DNA of 64,000 nt, taken from contig CAWEET010000010.1 in the NCBI GenBank assembly GCA_963808165.1, positions 62,001 to 126,000 of the forward strand. The letters run 5' to 3'. Positions 26,444 to 37,657 of this stretch are shown piece by piece. The notes beneath the pieces are model-generated. The model did not search any database. It saw only the letters and a list, made by a program, of their open reading frames with translations, and was not told the DNA's origin. The position numbers and the translations under genes are program-made. Source of the stretch: Thiosocius sp963808165. Its GTDB lineage: Bacteria > Pseudomonadota > Gammaproteobacteria > Chromatiales > Chromatiaceae. Position 1 is the first letter of the stretch. Every line of letters starts with the position of its first letter.

Positions 26444-26469
26444 GACCGTTGTCCCGAACGGGGACGGTC
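26444..26469 (+). promoter_or_regulatory. Stem-loop between ftsA and ftsZ
   Basis: GACCGT (26444-26449) pairs with ACGGTC (26464-26469), extended inward by TCCC/GGGG around the loop GAAC. No T-run follows, so it is not a standard terminator. It sits 20 bp before the ftsZ ATG and just before the ribosome-binding site GGAGGAGAG, so it could affect RNA processing or translation of ftsZ. The function is inferred. Confidence 0.5.
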
Positions 26470-26489
26470 CGCAGTCGGAGGAGAGAAAA

Positions 26490-27665
26490 ATGTTTGAGTT
26501 GATGGATGTGGATAGCCAGAGTGCGGTCATCAAGGTAATCGGCGTCGGTGGTGGCGGTGGCAATGCCGTCAATCACATGCTGCGTTCGAACATCGAAGGT
26601 GTCGACTTCATCTGTGCCAACACCGATGCCCAGGCGTTGCAGAGCACCGAGGTGCGAACCGCGCTGCAGCTGGGCTCGAACGTGACCCGGGGTCTCGGCG
26701 CCGGGGCGAATCCGGATCGTGGTTTCGATGCGGCGATGGAGGATCGTGATCGCCTCTACGAGGCGCTCGAGGGTGCCGACATGGTATTCATCACCGCCGG
26801 TATGGGTGGCGGAACCGGCACCGGCGCTGCACCGGTGGTCGCCGAGGTGGCGAAGGAACTCGGTATCCTGACCGTCGCGGTAGTCACCAAGCCGTTCACC
26901 TTCGAGGGCGTCAAGCGCATGACCATCGCCGAAGACGGTATTGCAAGGCTTTCCGAGCATGTGGATTCGGTGATCACCATTCCGAACGAAAAATTGTTGT
27001 CGGTACTCGGAAAGACCACTTCGCTGCTGGATGCGTTCAAGGCGGCCAACGATGTATTGCTCAATGCCGTGCAGGGTATCGCGGAGCTGATCACCAAGCC
27101 TGGCCTGATCAACGTTGACTTCGCCGACGTACGCACGGTGATGTCGGAAATGGGTGTGGCGATGATGGGTACCGGCAGGGCGAATGGTGACCAGCGTGCC
27201 CGCGAGGCCGCTGAACTGGCCATCCGCAGCCCACTTCTGGAGGACATCAATCTTTCCGGGGCGCGCGGCATCCTGGTCAACATCACGGCCGGTCTGGATC
27301 TGGCAATCGGCGAGTTCGATGAAGTCGGCAACACGGTCAAGGAGTTCGCTCGCGACGATGCCACCGTGGTGGTCGGCACGGTCATCGATCCGGATATGGT
27401 CGACGAGATGCGCGTCACTGTGGTCGCGACGGGTTTGGGCGAAGAGATCGTCGCGGTCCCTCAGCAGCCAGAGGTCGAGATAAAGCCGGTACGACTGGTC
27501 AGCAACGACGCGGCGTCGGATCAGGAAAATGTCGATTACAATTCACTGGACGTTCCGCCGCACGTCCGGCGCAGCCAGAAGACTGCCAAGGAGTTGTCAA
27601 AGGCAGCAAGCAAAGACATGGAATACCTGGATATTCCGGCCTTTCTGCGTCGCCAGGCGGACTGA
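26490..27665 (+). CDS. ftsZ: Cell division protein FtsZ
   Basis: Tubulin-like GTPase that forms the cytokinetic ring. 391 residues. GTP-binding VIGVGGGGGNAVNHM near residue 17, the tubulin signature GMGGGTGTGAAP near residue 107, NVDFADVRTVM with the T7 catalytic loop, and a C-terminal tail ending YLDIPAFLRRQAD, the conserved peptide that binds FtsA and ZipA. A strong GGAGGAGAG lies 6 bp before the ATG. This is the only gene of the cluster besides lpxC preceded by a spacer longer than a few bases, apart from the murC-murB insert. Confidence 0.98.
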   Translation: MFELMDVDSQSAVIKVIGVGGGGGNAVNHMLRSNIEGVDFICANTDAQALQSTEVRTALQLGSNVTRGLGAGANPDRGFDAAMEDRDRLYEALEGADMVFITAGMGGGTGTGAAPVVAEVAKELGILTVAVVTKPFTFEGVKRMTIAEDGIARLSEHVDSVITIPNEKLLSVLGKTTSLLDAFKAANDVLLNAVQGIAELITKPGLINVDFADVRTVMSEMGVAMMGTGRANGDQRAREAAELAIRSPLLEDINLSGARGILVNITAGLDLAIGEFDEVGNTVKEFARDDATVVVGTVIDPDMVDEMRVTVVATGLGEEIVAVPQQPEVEIKPVRLVSNDAASDQENVDYNSLDVPPHVRRSQKTAKELSKAASKDMEYLDIPAFLRRQAD

Positions 27666-27862
27666 ATGGGCCGCTGAGTTTCCGACATCCAGTGGGGGGA
27701 AAGTACATTTCTGCTTGAACAAACTGCAATAAAAGTTGCAAAATAAGGGAATTCCCTAACCGGCGTCAGGGGATCACCGACTACTGCGTCGTCGAAATTC
27801 CGCGATGTGGCAAGCGAAATCGCTGAAATTGAAAGGAATTTTGACTCGGAGAGCCCAGAGTA
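27666..27862. other. Spacer between ftsZ and lpxC
   Basis: 197 bp, more AT-rich than its surroundings. It holds TTGAAC at 27715-27720 with only a weak -10 candidate (CAAAAT) 18 bp on, and a 12-bp perfect palindrome AGGGAATTCCCT at 27746-27757. An lpxC promoter is likely here but not proven by sequence. Confidence 0.4.
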
Positions 27863-28774
27863 ATGATAAAGCAGCGTACCCTGAAAAATGTGATCCGTGC
27901 CACAGGTGTGGGTTTACATACCGGTGAAAAAGTCTACCTGACCCTCCGCCCGGCAGCCCCGGACAGCGGTATCGTGTTTCGGCGCGTCGATTTTGATTCG
28001 CCCGTCGACATTCCGGCCAGGGCTGAGAATGTCGGTGACACGCGCCTTTCGACCACTCTGGTAAGAGACGGTGCGCGCATATCCACGGTCGAGCACCTGC
28101 TGTCTGCATTTGCGGGTCTCGGCATCGACAACGCCTATGTCGATGTGAGTGCCCCGGAGGTGCCGATCATGGACGGCAGCGCGGGTCCGTTTGTTTTCCT
28201 TATCCAGTCGGCCGGTGTCGAAGAACAGAATGTGGCCAAGCGTTTCATCCGGATCAAGCGGCCGGTCGAGGTGCGGGACGGCGACAAGGTCGCGCGCTTC
28301 GAGCCGTTCAACGGTTTTAAGGTCAGCTTCGGGATAGACTTCGAGCACCCTGCAATGACCGAAGAGCGCCGTCGTTCGGTGATCGATTTTTCATCGACCT
28401 CATTTGTGAAGGAGGTCAGTCGCGCCCGTACCTTCGGGTTCCTGCGCGATATCGAGATGCTGCGCGATCATGGACTGGCGTTGGGCGGCAGTATGGACAA
28501 CGCAATCGTGGTGGATGATTTCCGCGTCCTGAACGAGGATGGCCTGCGCTACGAGGACGAATTCGTCAAGCACAAGATACTGGATGCGATCGGTGATCTA
28601 TATCTGCTGGGGCACAGTCTGATCGGTGCGTTCAGTGGGTACAAGTCGGGACACGAGTTGAACAACCGCCTGCTGAAGGCGTTGATCACTCAGCCCGATG
28701 CGTGGGAGGAGGTCACGTTTGACGATGCGGAGCAGGCCCCGATCTCGTATATGAAGCCGGCGCACGCATCCTGA
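27863..28774 (+). CDS. lpxC: UDP-3-O-acyl-N-acetylglucosamine deacetylase
   Basis: Zinc deacetylase, the committed step of lipid A synthesis. 303 residues, beginning MIKQRTLKNVIRATGVGLHTGEKVYLTL. Zinc ligands are in STVEHLLSAFAGLGIDN (His near residue 79) and DLYLLGHSLIGAFSGYKSGHELNN (His near residue 238 and Asp upstream); the FVKHKILDAIGD segment holds the catalytic region. The gene closes the division cluster as in other gammaproteobacteria. The C-terminus lacks an obvious FtsH degradation tail of the E. coli type, but I cannot judge turnover. Ends 7 bp from the convergent dciA. Confidence 0.97.
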   Translation: MIKQRTLKNVIRATGVGLHTGEKVYLTLRPAAPDSGIVFRRVDFDSPVDIPARAENVGDTRLSTTLVRDGARISTVEHLLSAFAGLGIDNAYVDVSAPEVPIMDGSAGPFVFLIQSAGVEEQNVAKRFIRIKRPVEVRDGDKVARFEPFNGFKVSFGIDFEHPAMTEERRRSVIDFSSTSFVKEVSRARTFGFLRDIEMLRDHGLALGGSMDNAIVVDDFRVLNEDGLRYEDEFVKHKILDAIGDLYLLGHSLIGAFSGYKSGHELNNRLLKALITQPDAWEEVTFDDAEQAPISYMKPAHAS

Positions 28775-28781
28775 CGCTCAA

Positions 28782-29225
28782 TCATCGAGAGTCGGTCTTC
28801 AGTGTTCGGCTGAGACGCAACAGTGCCTCGCGAAGGTAGGGTTCTCTGGTATTCATTGCTGTTTGCTGGATAATAAAGGCTCCAGCGTCCGAATGCCGCG
28901 CCTTGCGTGACCTCGGAGCCGGCGCGCCACGGCTGATAAGCAGCTTGACCCTTGCCTCGTGCAGGGCCGGGTGATGCGATCGCAGCAGGCCGGGTAATTG
29001 GGGCGCGACAAAGCGCAGGCGGGTTGCCCAGACCGGGGAATCTGCGTAGATCAGCAGTTGCTGCTGGCGCGCGCGGGCCGCAACGCAGTGGGGAGCGAGG
29101 TCGCCGGGCAGCAGCCCGCGGACTTCACCGAGCAGCGCCTTTTGCGCGCTGACCTCGAGTTCGAGTCGCTTCAGCGTTGGTTTGTCTTTAAGCAGGTGGC
29201 GAACCGATTTGGGTTTGTGAGCCAT
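28782..29225 (-). CDS. dciA: DciA-like DUF721 protein (predicted replicative helicase operator)
   Basis: DUF721 proteins (DciA) load or operate the DnaB helicase in bacteria without DnaC. 147 residues from MAHKPKSV; a slightly earlier ATG at 29249 would add eight residues. The N-terminal domain reads LLGEVRGLLPGDLAPHC-VAARA followed by LLIYADSPVWATRLRFVAPQL, a pattern typical of the KH-like DUF721 domain. The C-terminal tail is basic and low in complexity. The lpxC-DUF721-M23-secA order is the same as in Pseudomonas. Confidence 0.8.
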   Translation of the reverse strand: MAHKPKSVRHLLKDKPTLKRLELEVSAQKALLGEVRGLLPGDLAPHCVAARARQQQLLIYADSPVWATRLRFVAPQLPGLLRSHHPALHEARVKLLISRGAPAPRSRKARHSDAGAFIIQQTAMNTREPYLREALLRLSRTLKTDSR

Positions 29226-29311
29226 TTCACACGAGTCTCGCGGCGCCAAGTTACTGGTTTTAAGAGTACACCGTCAGGAGTCGATAAGCTGCAAAGCTTG
29301 CAGGAAAGCCG

Positions 29312-30235
29312 ATGATGATCACAATTCGCTCGAACCGCTCCGACCGCGCCACAGTCGACGTTTCGCTGGCTAAGGCGGTCGCTGTTGCTGGCCTGGCGTT
29401 GGTAGGTACGACGGCCGTGGCGCTGTGGGGCGGTTTCGTCTTGGGGGAACGCTACGGGCAGGGTGCGGATATCGACGCTGCGACCGCCGAGCTGCGGTCC
29501 CTGCTTGATTCTGAACGTCAGGCAATCTCAGAGGTCAAAGCGGAGCAGCGCGATCATCTGGATGCCCTGGCCTTGAAGATCGCCGAATTGCAAACGCACC
29601 TGATCCGCCTCGACGCGCTGGGTGACCGTCTGGTGGAAGTGGGCAAACTCGACAAGGAAGAGTTCGACTTCTCCGCGCCGCCACCGACCGGTGGTATCGA
29701 TGACGCGCTCCCAGCGGATGCGCAGAGCGCGCGCGATCTCACTGCCGATATGCGGCGCATCGCCAGCCTGTTGGCCGACCGCGAGCAAAAGCTCGAGGCC
29801 GTGGAGCTGCAGCTGATGAACCGCAACCTGTTGGCTGAGGCCATGCCGTCCGGCAAGCCGGTCAAGAAAGGCTGGATGTCCTCTGGATTCGGCAAGCGGA
29901 CCGACCCGTTCAGGGGAAGCAAATCGTTCCACCGCGGGCTCGACTTCGCTGGCAAGCGCGGTTCGGAAGTGGTGGCCGTGGCGTCCGGTATCGTCACGCG
30001 GGCCAAAGAGGTGGCGGGCTACGGCAATGTGGTCGAAATCAAGCACGCCGACGGATACGCCACACTGTACGGTCACAACAAGGAAAACCTCGTCAAAGAG
30101 GGCGAGATGGTCAGCAAGGGTCAAACCATTGCGCTGCTCGGCAGCACCGGGCGCTCCAGCGGGCCACACGTGCATTTCGAAGTTCACCATCACGGCAAGA
30201 TCGTGGACCCGCTGCGCTACGTGCGCGCCCAGTAA
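29312..30235 (+). CDS. Membrane-anchored M23 (LytM-type) peptidase
   Basis: Periplasmic metallopeptidase or LytM-type regulator acting on peptidoglycan. 307 residues: membrane anchor at about 20-45, a coiled-coil-prone segment about 50-175, then the M23 domain. The metal-site motifs are complete: GFGKRTDPFRG, FHRGLDFAGKRGS (His and Asp ligands), and GPHVHFEVHHHGK (HxH). It is therefore probably an active endopeptidase and not a degenerate activator such as EnvC. A strong terminator follows at 30257, separating it from secA. Confidence 0.9.
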   Translation: MMITIRSNRSDRATVDVSLAKAVAVAGLALVGTTAVALWGGFVLGERYGQGADIDAATAELRSLLDSERQAISEVKAEQRDHLDALALKIAELQTHLIRLDALGDRLVEVGKLDKEEFDFSAPPPTGGIDDALPADAQSARDLTADMRRIASLLADREQKLEAVELQLMNRNLLAEAMPSGKPVKKGWMSSGFGKRTDPFRGSKSFHRGLDFAGKRGSEVVAVASGIVTRAKEVAGYGNVVEIKHADGYATLYGHNKENLVKEGEMVSKGQTIALLGSTGRSSGPHVHFEVHHHGKIVDPLRYVRAQ

Positions 30236-30256
30236 ACCGTGTCCGGCGTTCTCCCG

Positions 30257-30281
30257 AAAACCCGCCAAGGCGGGTTTTTTT
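30257..30281 (+). terminator. Rho-independent terminator after the M23 peptidase gene
   Basis: AAAACCCGCC-AA-GGCGGGTTTTTTT: a 6-bp GC stem extended by A-T pairs, with a seven-T tail. It lies 22 bp after the M23 stop and about 85 bp before secA. Confidence 0.92.
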
Positions 30282-30364
30282 GCCTTTGTTTCCGGCCGCT
30301 TGAAGGCCCGTTTGGGTTATCATTCCGGCCTTCGTCTTAGCTTGTCCCGGAAGGTCCTAGGTTC

Positions 30365-33169
<2,805 letters not shown>

Positions 33170-33178
33170 CGCCTGCAA

Positions 33179-34366
33179 ATGAGCCAGGTTGAAGGGATTC
33201 GATTGTCTGCAACGGCCGCGGGCATACGTTACCGTGACCGCGACGACTTGCTGCTGATCGAACTCGCCGAAGGGACCAGCTGTGCCGCGGTGTTCACCCG
33301 CAATGCGTTCTGTGCGGCACCGGTGACGGTGGCACGTGAACACCTGGCGAAGGGCCCTGTTCGCTATTTGCTGATCAACTCGGGTAATGCCAACGCGGGG
33401 ACCGGCGACGCGGGGCTGCGGGCGGCACGCGAGACCTGCCGCCTGCTGGCCGGCATGGCCGGCTGTGCAATGACTCAGGTGCTGCCGTTCTCCACCGGCG
33501 TGATCGGGCTGGACCTTCCTGTCGATCCGTTCGCGCAGGCGGTTCCGTCGCTGTTGTCAGGCCTGTCGGAAGACCAATGGCCGCGCGCCGCAGCGGCCAT
33601 CATGACCACCGATACCGTGCCAAAGCTGGTATCGCAGCAGCTCGATCTGTCAGGTGGCCGCATTGTGGTGACAGGCATCGCCAAGGGGTCGGGCATGATC
33701 TGTCCGGATATGGCGACCATGCTTGCCTATGTGGCAACCGATGCGGCGGTCGCACAACCGCTGCTGCAGCAGGTGCTTGACGATGCGGTTGCCCGGACGT
33801 TCAACAGCATCACTGTCGATGGCGATACGTCGACCAACGACGCCTGCATCCTGATGGCCAGCGGCGCCGCGCGTGCCGCAGTCGAGTCGCTCGAGTCCGA
33901 CGACGGTCGTTTGTTCTTGCAGGCGGTGCGCAGCGTCTGTGCGCAGCTCGCTGAAATGATCGTGCGCGATGGTGAAGGTGCCACCAAACTGGTACGGGTC
34001 CAGGTCGAATCGGCCTATACCGCTGCCGAGGCACGCCGGGTCGCCTATACGGTGGCACACTCTCCCTTGGTCAAGACAGCGTTGTTCGCCTCAGACCCCA
34101 ATTGGGGTCGCATCCTGGCCGCCATCGGGCGGTCCGGGGTCCAGGGTCTGGACATCGCGGCTGTCCGGATCTGGCTGGGCGGGGTCTGCATTGTCAGTGG
34201 CGGCGGGCGTGACCCCGGATATACAGAGGCGGCCGGGCAGCAAGTCATGGATCGGGAGGAGATTCCGATCCGTATCGACCTCGGTCGCGGCGAGGTCGAC
34301 GTGGAGGTGCTCACCTGCGACCTCTCGTACGACTATGTGAAGATCAACGCCGAGTACCGCAGTTGA
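33179..34366 (+). CDS. argJ: Bifunctional glutamate N-acetyltransferase / amino-acid acetyltransferase
   Basis: Catalyses acetyl recycling from N-acetylornithine to glutamate and also acetyl-CoA-dependent glutamate acetylation in arginine synthesis. 395 residues; autoproteolysis before the threonine of DMATMLAYVATD (near residue 181) generates two chains. Other signatures are NSGNANAGTG near residue 64, STGVIG, TDTVPK, GDTSTNDAC and ASDPNWGRILAAIGRSG. It follows secA with a 9-bp gap, as in Pseudomonas. The start at 33179 lacks a strong Shine-Dalgarno but no better one exists. Confidence 0.95.
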   Translation: MSQVEGIRLSATAAGIRYRDRDDLLLIELAEGTSCAAVFTRNAFCAAPVTVAREHLAKGPVRYLLINSGNANAGTGDAGLRAARETCRLLAGMAGCAMTQVLPFSTGVIGLDLPVDPFAQAVPSLLSGLSEDQWPRAAAAIMTTDTVPKLVSQQLDLSGGRIVVTGIAKGSGMICPDMATMLAYVATDAAVAQPLLQQVLDDAVARTFNSITVDGDTSTNDACILMASGAARAAVESLESDDGRLFLQAVRSVCAQLAEMIVRDGEGATKLVRVQVESAYTAAEARRVAYTVAHSPLVKTALFASDPNWGRILAAIGRSGVQGLDIAAVRIWLGGVCIVSGGGRDPGYTEAAGQQVMDREEIPIRIDLGRGEVDVEVLTCDLSYDYVKINAEYRS

Positions 34367-34663
34367 CGGACGTCATGCTGATTCGCGCAGCGGACTCCGC
34401 CGGTCCTGCATTCGCCCGGTGGTCACTGTTTAAGCAAGCATCGAGAGTTTCGGCAGTAACAGCCTGACCTGCGCGATCGGCTGCAGCGGACGGTCGCCGG
34501 TCGAATACGCCGGTGCGTAAAGGCCACAGAGGACTTTTACGGGTCCGCCCGGATTCTGCCGGACGCGGTCGGCTGGCAAGCACCTGGCCGGCTTCAGGTC
34601 CGATGCCGCAAGCGGGTTGGTGTCCGTTGCTTTTGCCAAAGCGTTTTCGAGAGGTCGCCTCAA
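34367..34663. other. Spacer between argJ and the Nudix-ThiE gene
   Basis: About 297 bp. No credible gene, repeat or terminator found on either strand. Long open frames crossing it on the minus strand continue across the next gene and look like shadows. Confidence 0.45.
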
Positions 34664-35620
34664 ATGTCGAACATCATTCACGTCGCTGCTGCCGCCATGA
34701 TCGACAACAACGAGCGTGTGCTGTTGTCCCGACGTCGCCCCGACAGTCACCAGGGCGGGCTCTGGGAGTTCCCCGGGGGCAAGCTTGAGCCCGACGAATC
34801 GGTGGCCGCCGGTCTGGCGCGTGAACTGCACGAGGAGCTCGGCATCGATGTGGTTGCGCATCGCCCCCTGATCCGTATCACCCATCACTATCCGGATCGC
34901 AACGTGCTGCTCGATGTGCGACTGGTGGACGACTGGCGCGGCACACCGGTGGGGCGCGAGGGACAGCCGTTGGCCTGGGTCGAACGACGGGCATTGCTCG
35001 ACTACCCGATGCCGGCGGCCGATGCGCCTGTCGTGAAAGCACTGCTGCTGCCGTCGAGCTATCTGATAACGCCGCCGCAAATGGAGAGTCCCGACAGGTT
35101 TCTGCGCGGGCTGGAGTCCAGCCTGCAGGCGGGTGTTCGGCTGGTGCAGCTGCGTCTGTTCGACTTGTCCGAGGCTGACCTGCTGATGGTTGGGCGCGCG
35201 GCCTGTGATCTGTGCCATGCCAGGCAGGCGAGGGTACTGCTCAACGGCGACCTGGCAATGGCGACGGCGATTGGTGCCGACGGCCTGCATTTGAGCAGTC
35301 GGCACCTGCATCATTGCAAGACTCGCCCGGTCCCGGTCGATCAGCTGCTGGCCGTCTCCTGCCATTCGCCAGAGGATCTGGCGGCCGCCGCCGGTCTCGC
35401 CGCAGATTTCGCCATGCTGTCCCCGGTATTGCCCACGCGCAGTCACCCGGATGCAGACCCGCTGGGTTGGGACAGGTTCGCGGCCTGGGTGGATGAGGCG
35501 AGCATGCCGGTGTTTGCGCTGGGCGGCATGCGGCCCGAGCTGATCGAAACGGCCTGGCAACACGGCGCACAGGGGATCGCCGCGATTCGTGGTCTTTGGT
35601 GCGATGGGTCGACAGGGTAG
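34664..35620 (+). CDS. Nudix hydrolase (MutT-like) fused to a ThiE-like domain
   Basis: Residues 1-130 form a Nudix hydrolase with the complete box GGKLEPDESVAAGLARELHEELGI (G-x5-E-x7-REUxEExGU), related to MutT, which removes 8-oxo-dGTP from the nucleotide pool. Residues about 140-318 resemble thiamine-phosphate synthase: LQAGVRLVQLRL, ARVLLNGDLAMATAIGADGLHLSS, FAMLSPVLPTRSHPDADPLGW and VFALGGM. This combined architecture is widespread in gammaproteobacteria and sits after argJ there too. The ThiE-like part lacks the usual phosphate-binding signature I would expect, so its activity is unclear. Confidence 0.87.
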   Translation: MSNIIHVAAAAMIDNNERVLLSRRRPDSHQGGLWEFPGGKLEPDESVAAGLARELHEELGIDVVAHRPLIRITHHYPDRNVLLDVRLVDDWRGTPVGREGQPLAWVERRALLDYPMPAADAPVVKALLLPSSYLITPPQMESPDRFLRGLESSLQAGVRLVQLRLFDLSEADLLMVGRAACDLCHARQARVLLNGDLAMATAIGADGLHLSSRHLHHCKTRPVPVDQLLAVSCHSPEDLAAAAGLAADFAMLSPVLPTRSHPDADPLGWDRFAAWVDEASMPVFALGGMRPELIETAWQHGAQGIAAIRGLWCDGSTG

Positions 35621-36050
35621 ATACTGGCTGTTCTTTGCTATTCTCGCGGTCGGTCTAAGCCTCGGTTGGGGGCAGGTCGGCCGCAAGACCCATCGCCTGT
35701 TCGAGACTCACCCCATGGTCTACCTGCGTGCCGAGAAGGACTGTCGGCCGCGCACGGCGCCTTGCGCCGCGCTTGCCGCGGACCGCGCCCTGATCCTCGG
35801 ACCGGCGACGTCAGGCCTGCTCATGCGTCAGATCGGGATGGCGACCCGGGACATCTCCGGTGGCGAGGGCATCTCTCTCGCGATCGGCGGCGAAGAACTG
35901 GCCCGAGAGGCGCTTTCTCCCGGCGTGGACGAATGGTTGTGGGCCGATGTGCCGGCTCAAACGGCTGTGCTGCGCTTCGTCGTCAGGGGTGGGGGCGAGA
36001 CCACAGTTGCGGAGTTCCCGCTACAGCCGACAGTCAGTAATCGTCCTTAG
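35604..36050 (+). CDS. Uncharacterised protein with N-terminal membrane anchor
   Basis: I do not recognise a family. 148 residues from ATG 35604, which overlaps the Nudix-ThiE stop by 17 bp. Residues 7-25 (YWLFFAILAVGLSLGWGQV) are a membrane segment or signal anchor; the rest is predicted extracytoplasmic and beta-rich, with two cysteines in CRPRTAPCAA that may pair. It ends 17 bp inside the convergent yacG. Third-position GC is as in neighbours, supporting a real gene. Function unknown; context hints only at co-transcription with the Nudix gene. Confidence 0.68.
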   Translation: MGRQGRYWLFFAILAVGLSLGWGQVGRKTHRLFETHPMVYLRAEKDCRPRTAPCAALAADRALILGPATSGLLMRQIGMATRDISGGEGISLAIGGEELAREALSPGVDEWLWADVPAQTAVLRFVVRGGGETTVAEFPLQPTVSNRP

Positions 36051-36222
36051 CATCAGGTGGCATCGCGGGCGCGCCCGGTATACGCCTTTCCTCGCCGAAC
36101 CATTCGCCAAGATCGATTAGCTTGCAGCGCTCGCTGCAGAAGGGGCGCCACTTCTGCTCCGGAGCCCAGCGCACCGGCCTGCCACAGGTCGGACACTTCA
36201 CCTCGAGCACCGGGTCGCTCAC
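36034..36222 (-). CDS. yacG: DNA gyrase inhibitor YacG (zinc-binding)
   Basis: 62-residue zinc protein with the Cys4 pattern VKCPTCGRPVRW, then PFCSERCKLIDLGEW, the acidic WFGEERRIPG tail typical of YacG. In E. coli YacG binds GyrB and blocks DNA binding. It overlaps zapD by 4 bp on the same strand and is the last gene of the pilBCD-coaE-zapD-yacG run. Its 3' end overlaps the convergent unknown gene by 17 bp. Confidence 0.93.
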   Translation of the reverse strand: MSDPVLEVKCPTCGRPVRWAPEQKWRPFCSERCKLIDLGEWFGEERRIPGAPAMPPDAKDDY

Positions 36223-36986
36223 ATCAGGCAGGTGCTGAGACTGAAGGGGACGTGGTGGTCCACCTGGGTGGGATGCTGCCAGTCGGCGCAGTCCATGAAA
36301 CGGATGCTGAAACGGTGTTTGCCACCGCTGATCTCCGCATATATCCCGCCCGCCGAAGGAACACCTACCCGCACCAGTTGCGCCACCATATTGCTCGGCA
36401 GGGTTCTCTGGAAGAAGCCGTTTTCGCCTCTCTCCTCGGATGGCTCGGCGCTGTTGCGAATCAGTGACAGCAGCAGCGTGACCGAGTCCTGCACCGGGCT
36501 GACCTCGCGGCGCCAGTCATCGAGCTGCTGTGAGCGGTCTTCGTGCGGCATCTGCAGCCAATAATGGTATTGCGGCAGATCGAAATCGAACGAACCGCCG
36601 GCGATACTGCTGCGTTGGACAATGCTGTTCAGGAACTCGTGGCTGCGCAGCGCATGCGCGAGCTGCCCGTTGACGTCCCTGACCGCTTCACCGGACTGAT
36701 AAAGCTTGTCCAGGATGAGTTGGAGCCGGTCCTTGTCGACACCGGGTGTGCCCGCCATGCGCGATAGCGACTGGCGGTACCGTCCGAGTTCCTTCAGCAG
36801 TTCTGACTTGATGTCGGCGCGCGAGAGCACATTGGCGATGTCCAGCAGTGCGGTCATCGCCGCGCGCGCATGCCATTCTTCGTTGTGAGGCAGGTGGAAT
36901 TCGAACTGCTCGAACAGGTGCGACAGGCGCAGCCAGGTGCGGCACTTCTCGTTCAAGGGGTGCTCGAAAATGGTCGTTTCTGGCAA
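36219..36986 (-). CDS. zapD: Cell division protein ZapD
   Basis: Cytoplasmic FtsZ-bundling protein (DUF1342). 255 residues beginning with FEHPLNEKCRTWLRLSHLFEQ, then KSELLKELGRYRQSLSRM, DLPQYHYWLQMP, and GGKHRFSIRFMDCADW near the end, all typical of ZapD. It lies between coaE and yacG, the usual position in gammaproteobacteria. The start ATG at 36986 leaves a 72-bp gap to coaE. Confidence 0.94.
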   Translation of the reverse strand: MPETTIFEHPLNEKCRTWLRLSHLFEQFEFHLPHNEEWHARAAMTALLDIANVLSRADIKSELLKELGRYRQSLSRMAGTPGVDKDRLQLILDKLYQSGEAVRDVNGQLAHALRSHEFLNSIVQRSSIAGGSFDFDLPQYHYWLQMPHEDRSQQLDDWRREVSPVQDSVTLLLSLIRNSAEPSEERGENGFFQRTLPSNMVAQLVRVGVPSAGGIYAEISGGKHRFSIRFMDCADWQHPTQVDHHVPFSLSTCLM

Positions 36987-37058
36987 TGCGGCGTCCTTGA
37001 CGGTAAGCGTGACCCGATATTCTCGGACAGCTGACCGGCCCGGTAAAGCGCGGAAGGC

Positions 37059-37655
37059 TCAATCGACGATCTGATTCATGTATTTGAGGTGCAGTTTCTC
37101 CACGGCAGCCCGCAGTTCGTCGAGAGTGCCATCATTGCAGATGACGTCATCCGCCCCACGCAGGCGGGTTTCACGGTCGGTCTGGGCCTGCAGTATGCGC
37201 TCGATATGGGCATCGTCCAGCCCGTCACGTGCGCCTACCCGGGCGCGTTGCACCGCCTCCGGCACGTCGACCAGCAACACCCTGTCGACCAGGGCCTGCT
37301 GACCGGTCTCGAACAGCAATGGGATCACGAAGATCACGTAAGGCGATGACGAGCGTCTCGCGCGTGCCAGCATGGCTTCGCGTATGCGTGGGTGCAGAAT
37401 CTCTTCGAGTGTCCGCCTGGCGGCAGGGTCGGCGAAGATACGCTCCCGCAAGCGGGAACGGTCGAGCCGACCGTCGCCGTCGAGCATCCGTTCGCCGAAC
37501 ACATGGACAATCTCGGCCAGCGACGGCTGGCCCGGTTCGACCAGTTCCCGGCTCAGCAGGTCAGTATCGATGACCTCGGCGCCGAGTTTGGCGAAATGCG
37601 CGCTGGCGGCCGATTTGCCGCTGCCGATCCCGCCTGTCAGCCCGACCTTGAGCAA
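37059..37655 (-). CDS. coaE: Dephospho-CoA kinase
   Basis: Final step of coenzyme A synthesis: phosphorylates the 3'-hydroxyl of dephospho-CoA. 198 residues with P-loop GLTGGIGSGKSAAS near residue 6, DTDLLSRELVEPG, ILHPRIRE, VIPLLFETG and LVDVPEAVQRAR. It follows pilD with only 2 bp between the stop and start, a linkage known from Pseudomonas and others, with no functional connection known. Confidence 0.96.
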   Translation of the reverse strand: MLKVGLTGGIGSGKSAASAHFAKLGAEVIDTDLLSRELVEPGQPSLAEIVHVFGERMLDGDGRLDRSRLRERIFADPAARRTLEEILHPRIREAMLARARRSSSPYVIFVIPLLFETGQQALVDRVLLVDVPEAVQRARVGARDGLDDAHIERILQAQTDRETRLRGADDVICNDGTLDELRAAVEKLHLKYMNQIVD

Positions 37656-37657
37656 GG

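Noticed and set aside
34430..35686. Open frame antisense to the Nudix-ThiE gene
   Set aside because: Complement of a clear gene with a recognised Nudix box.
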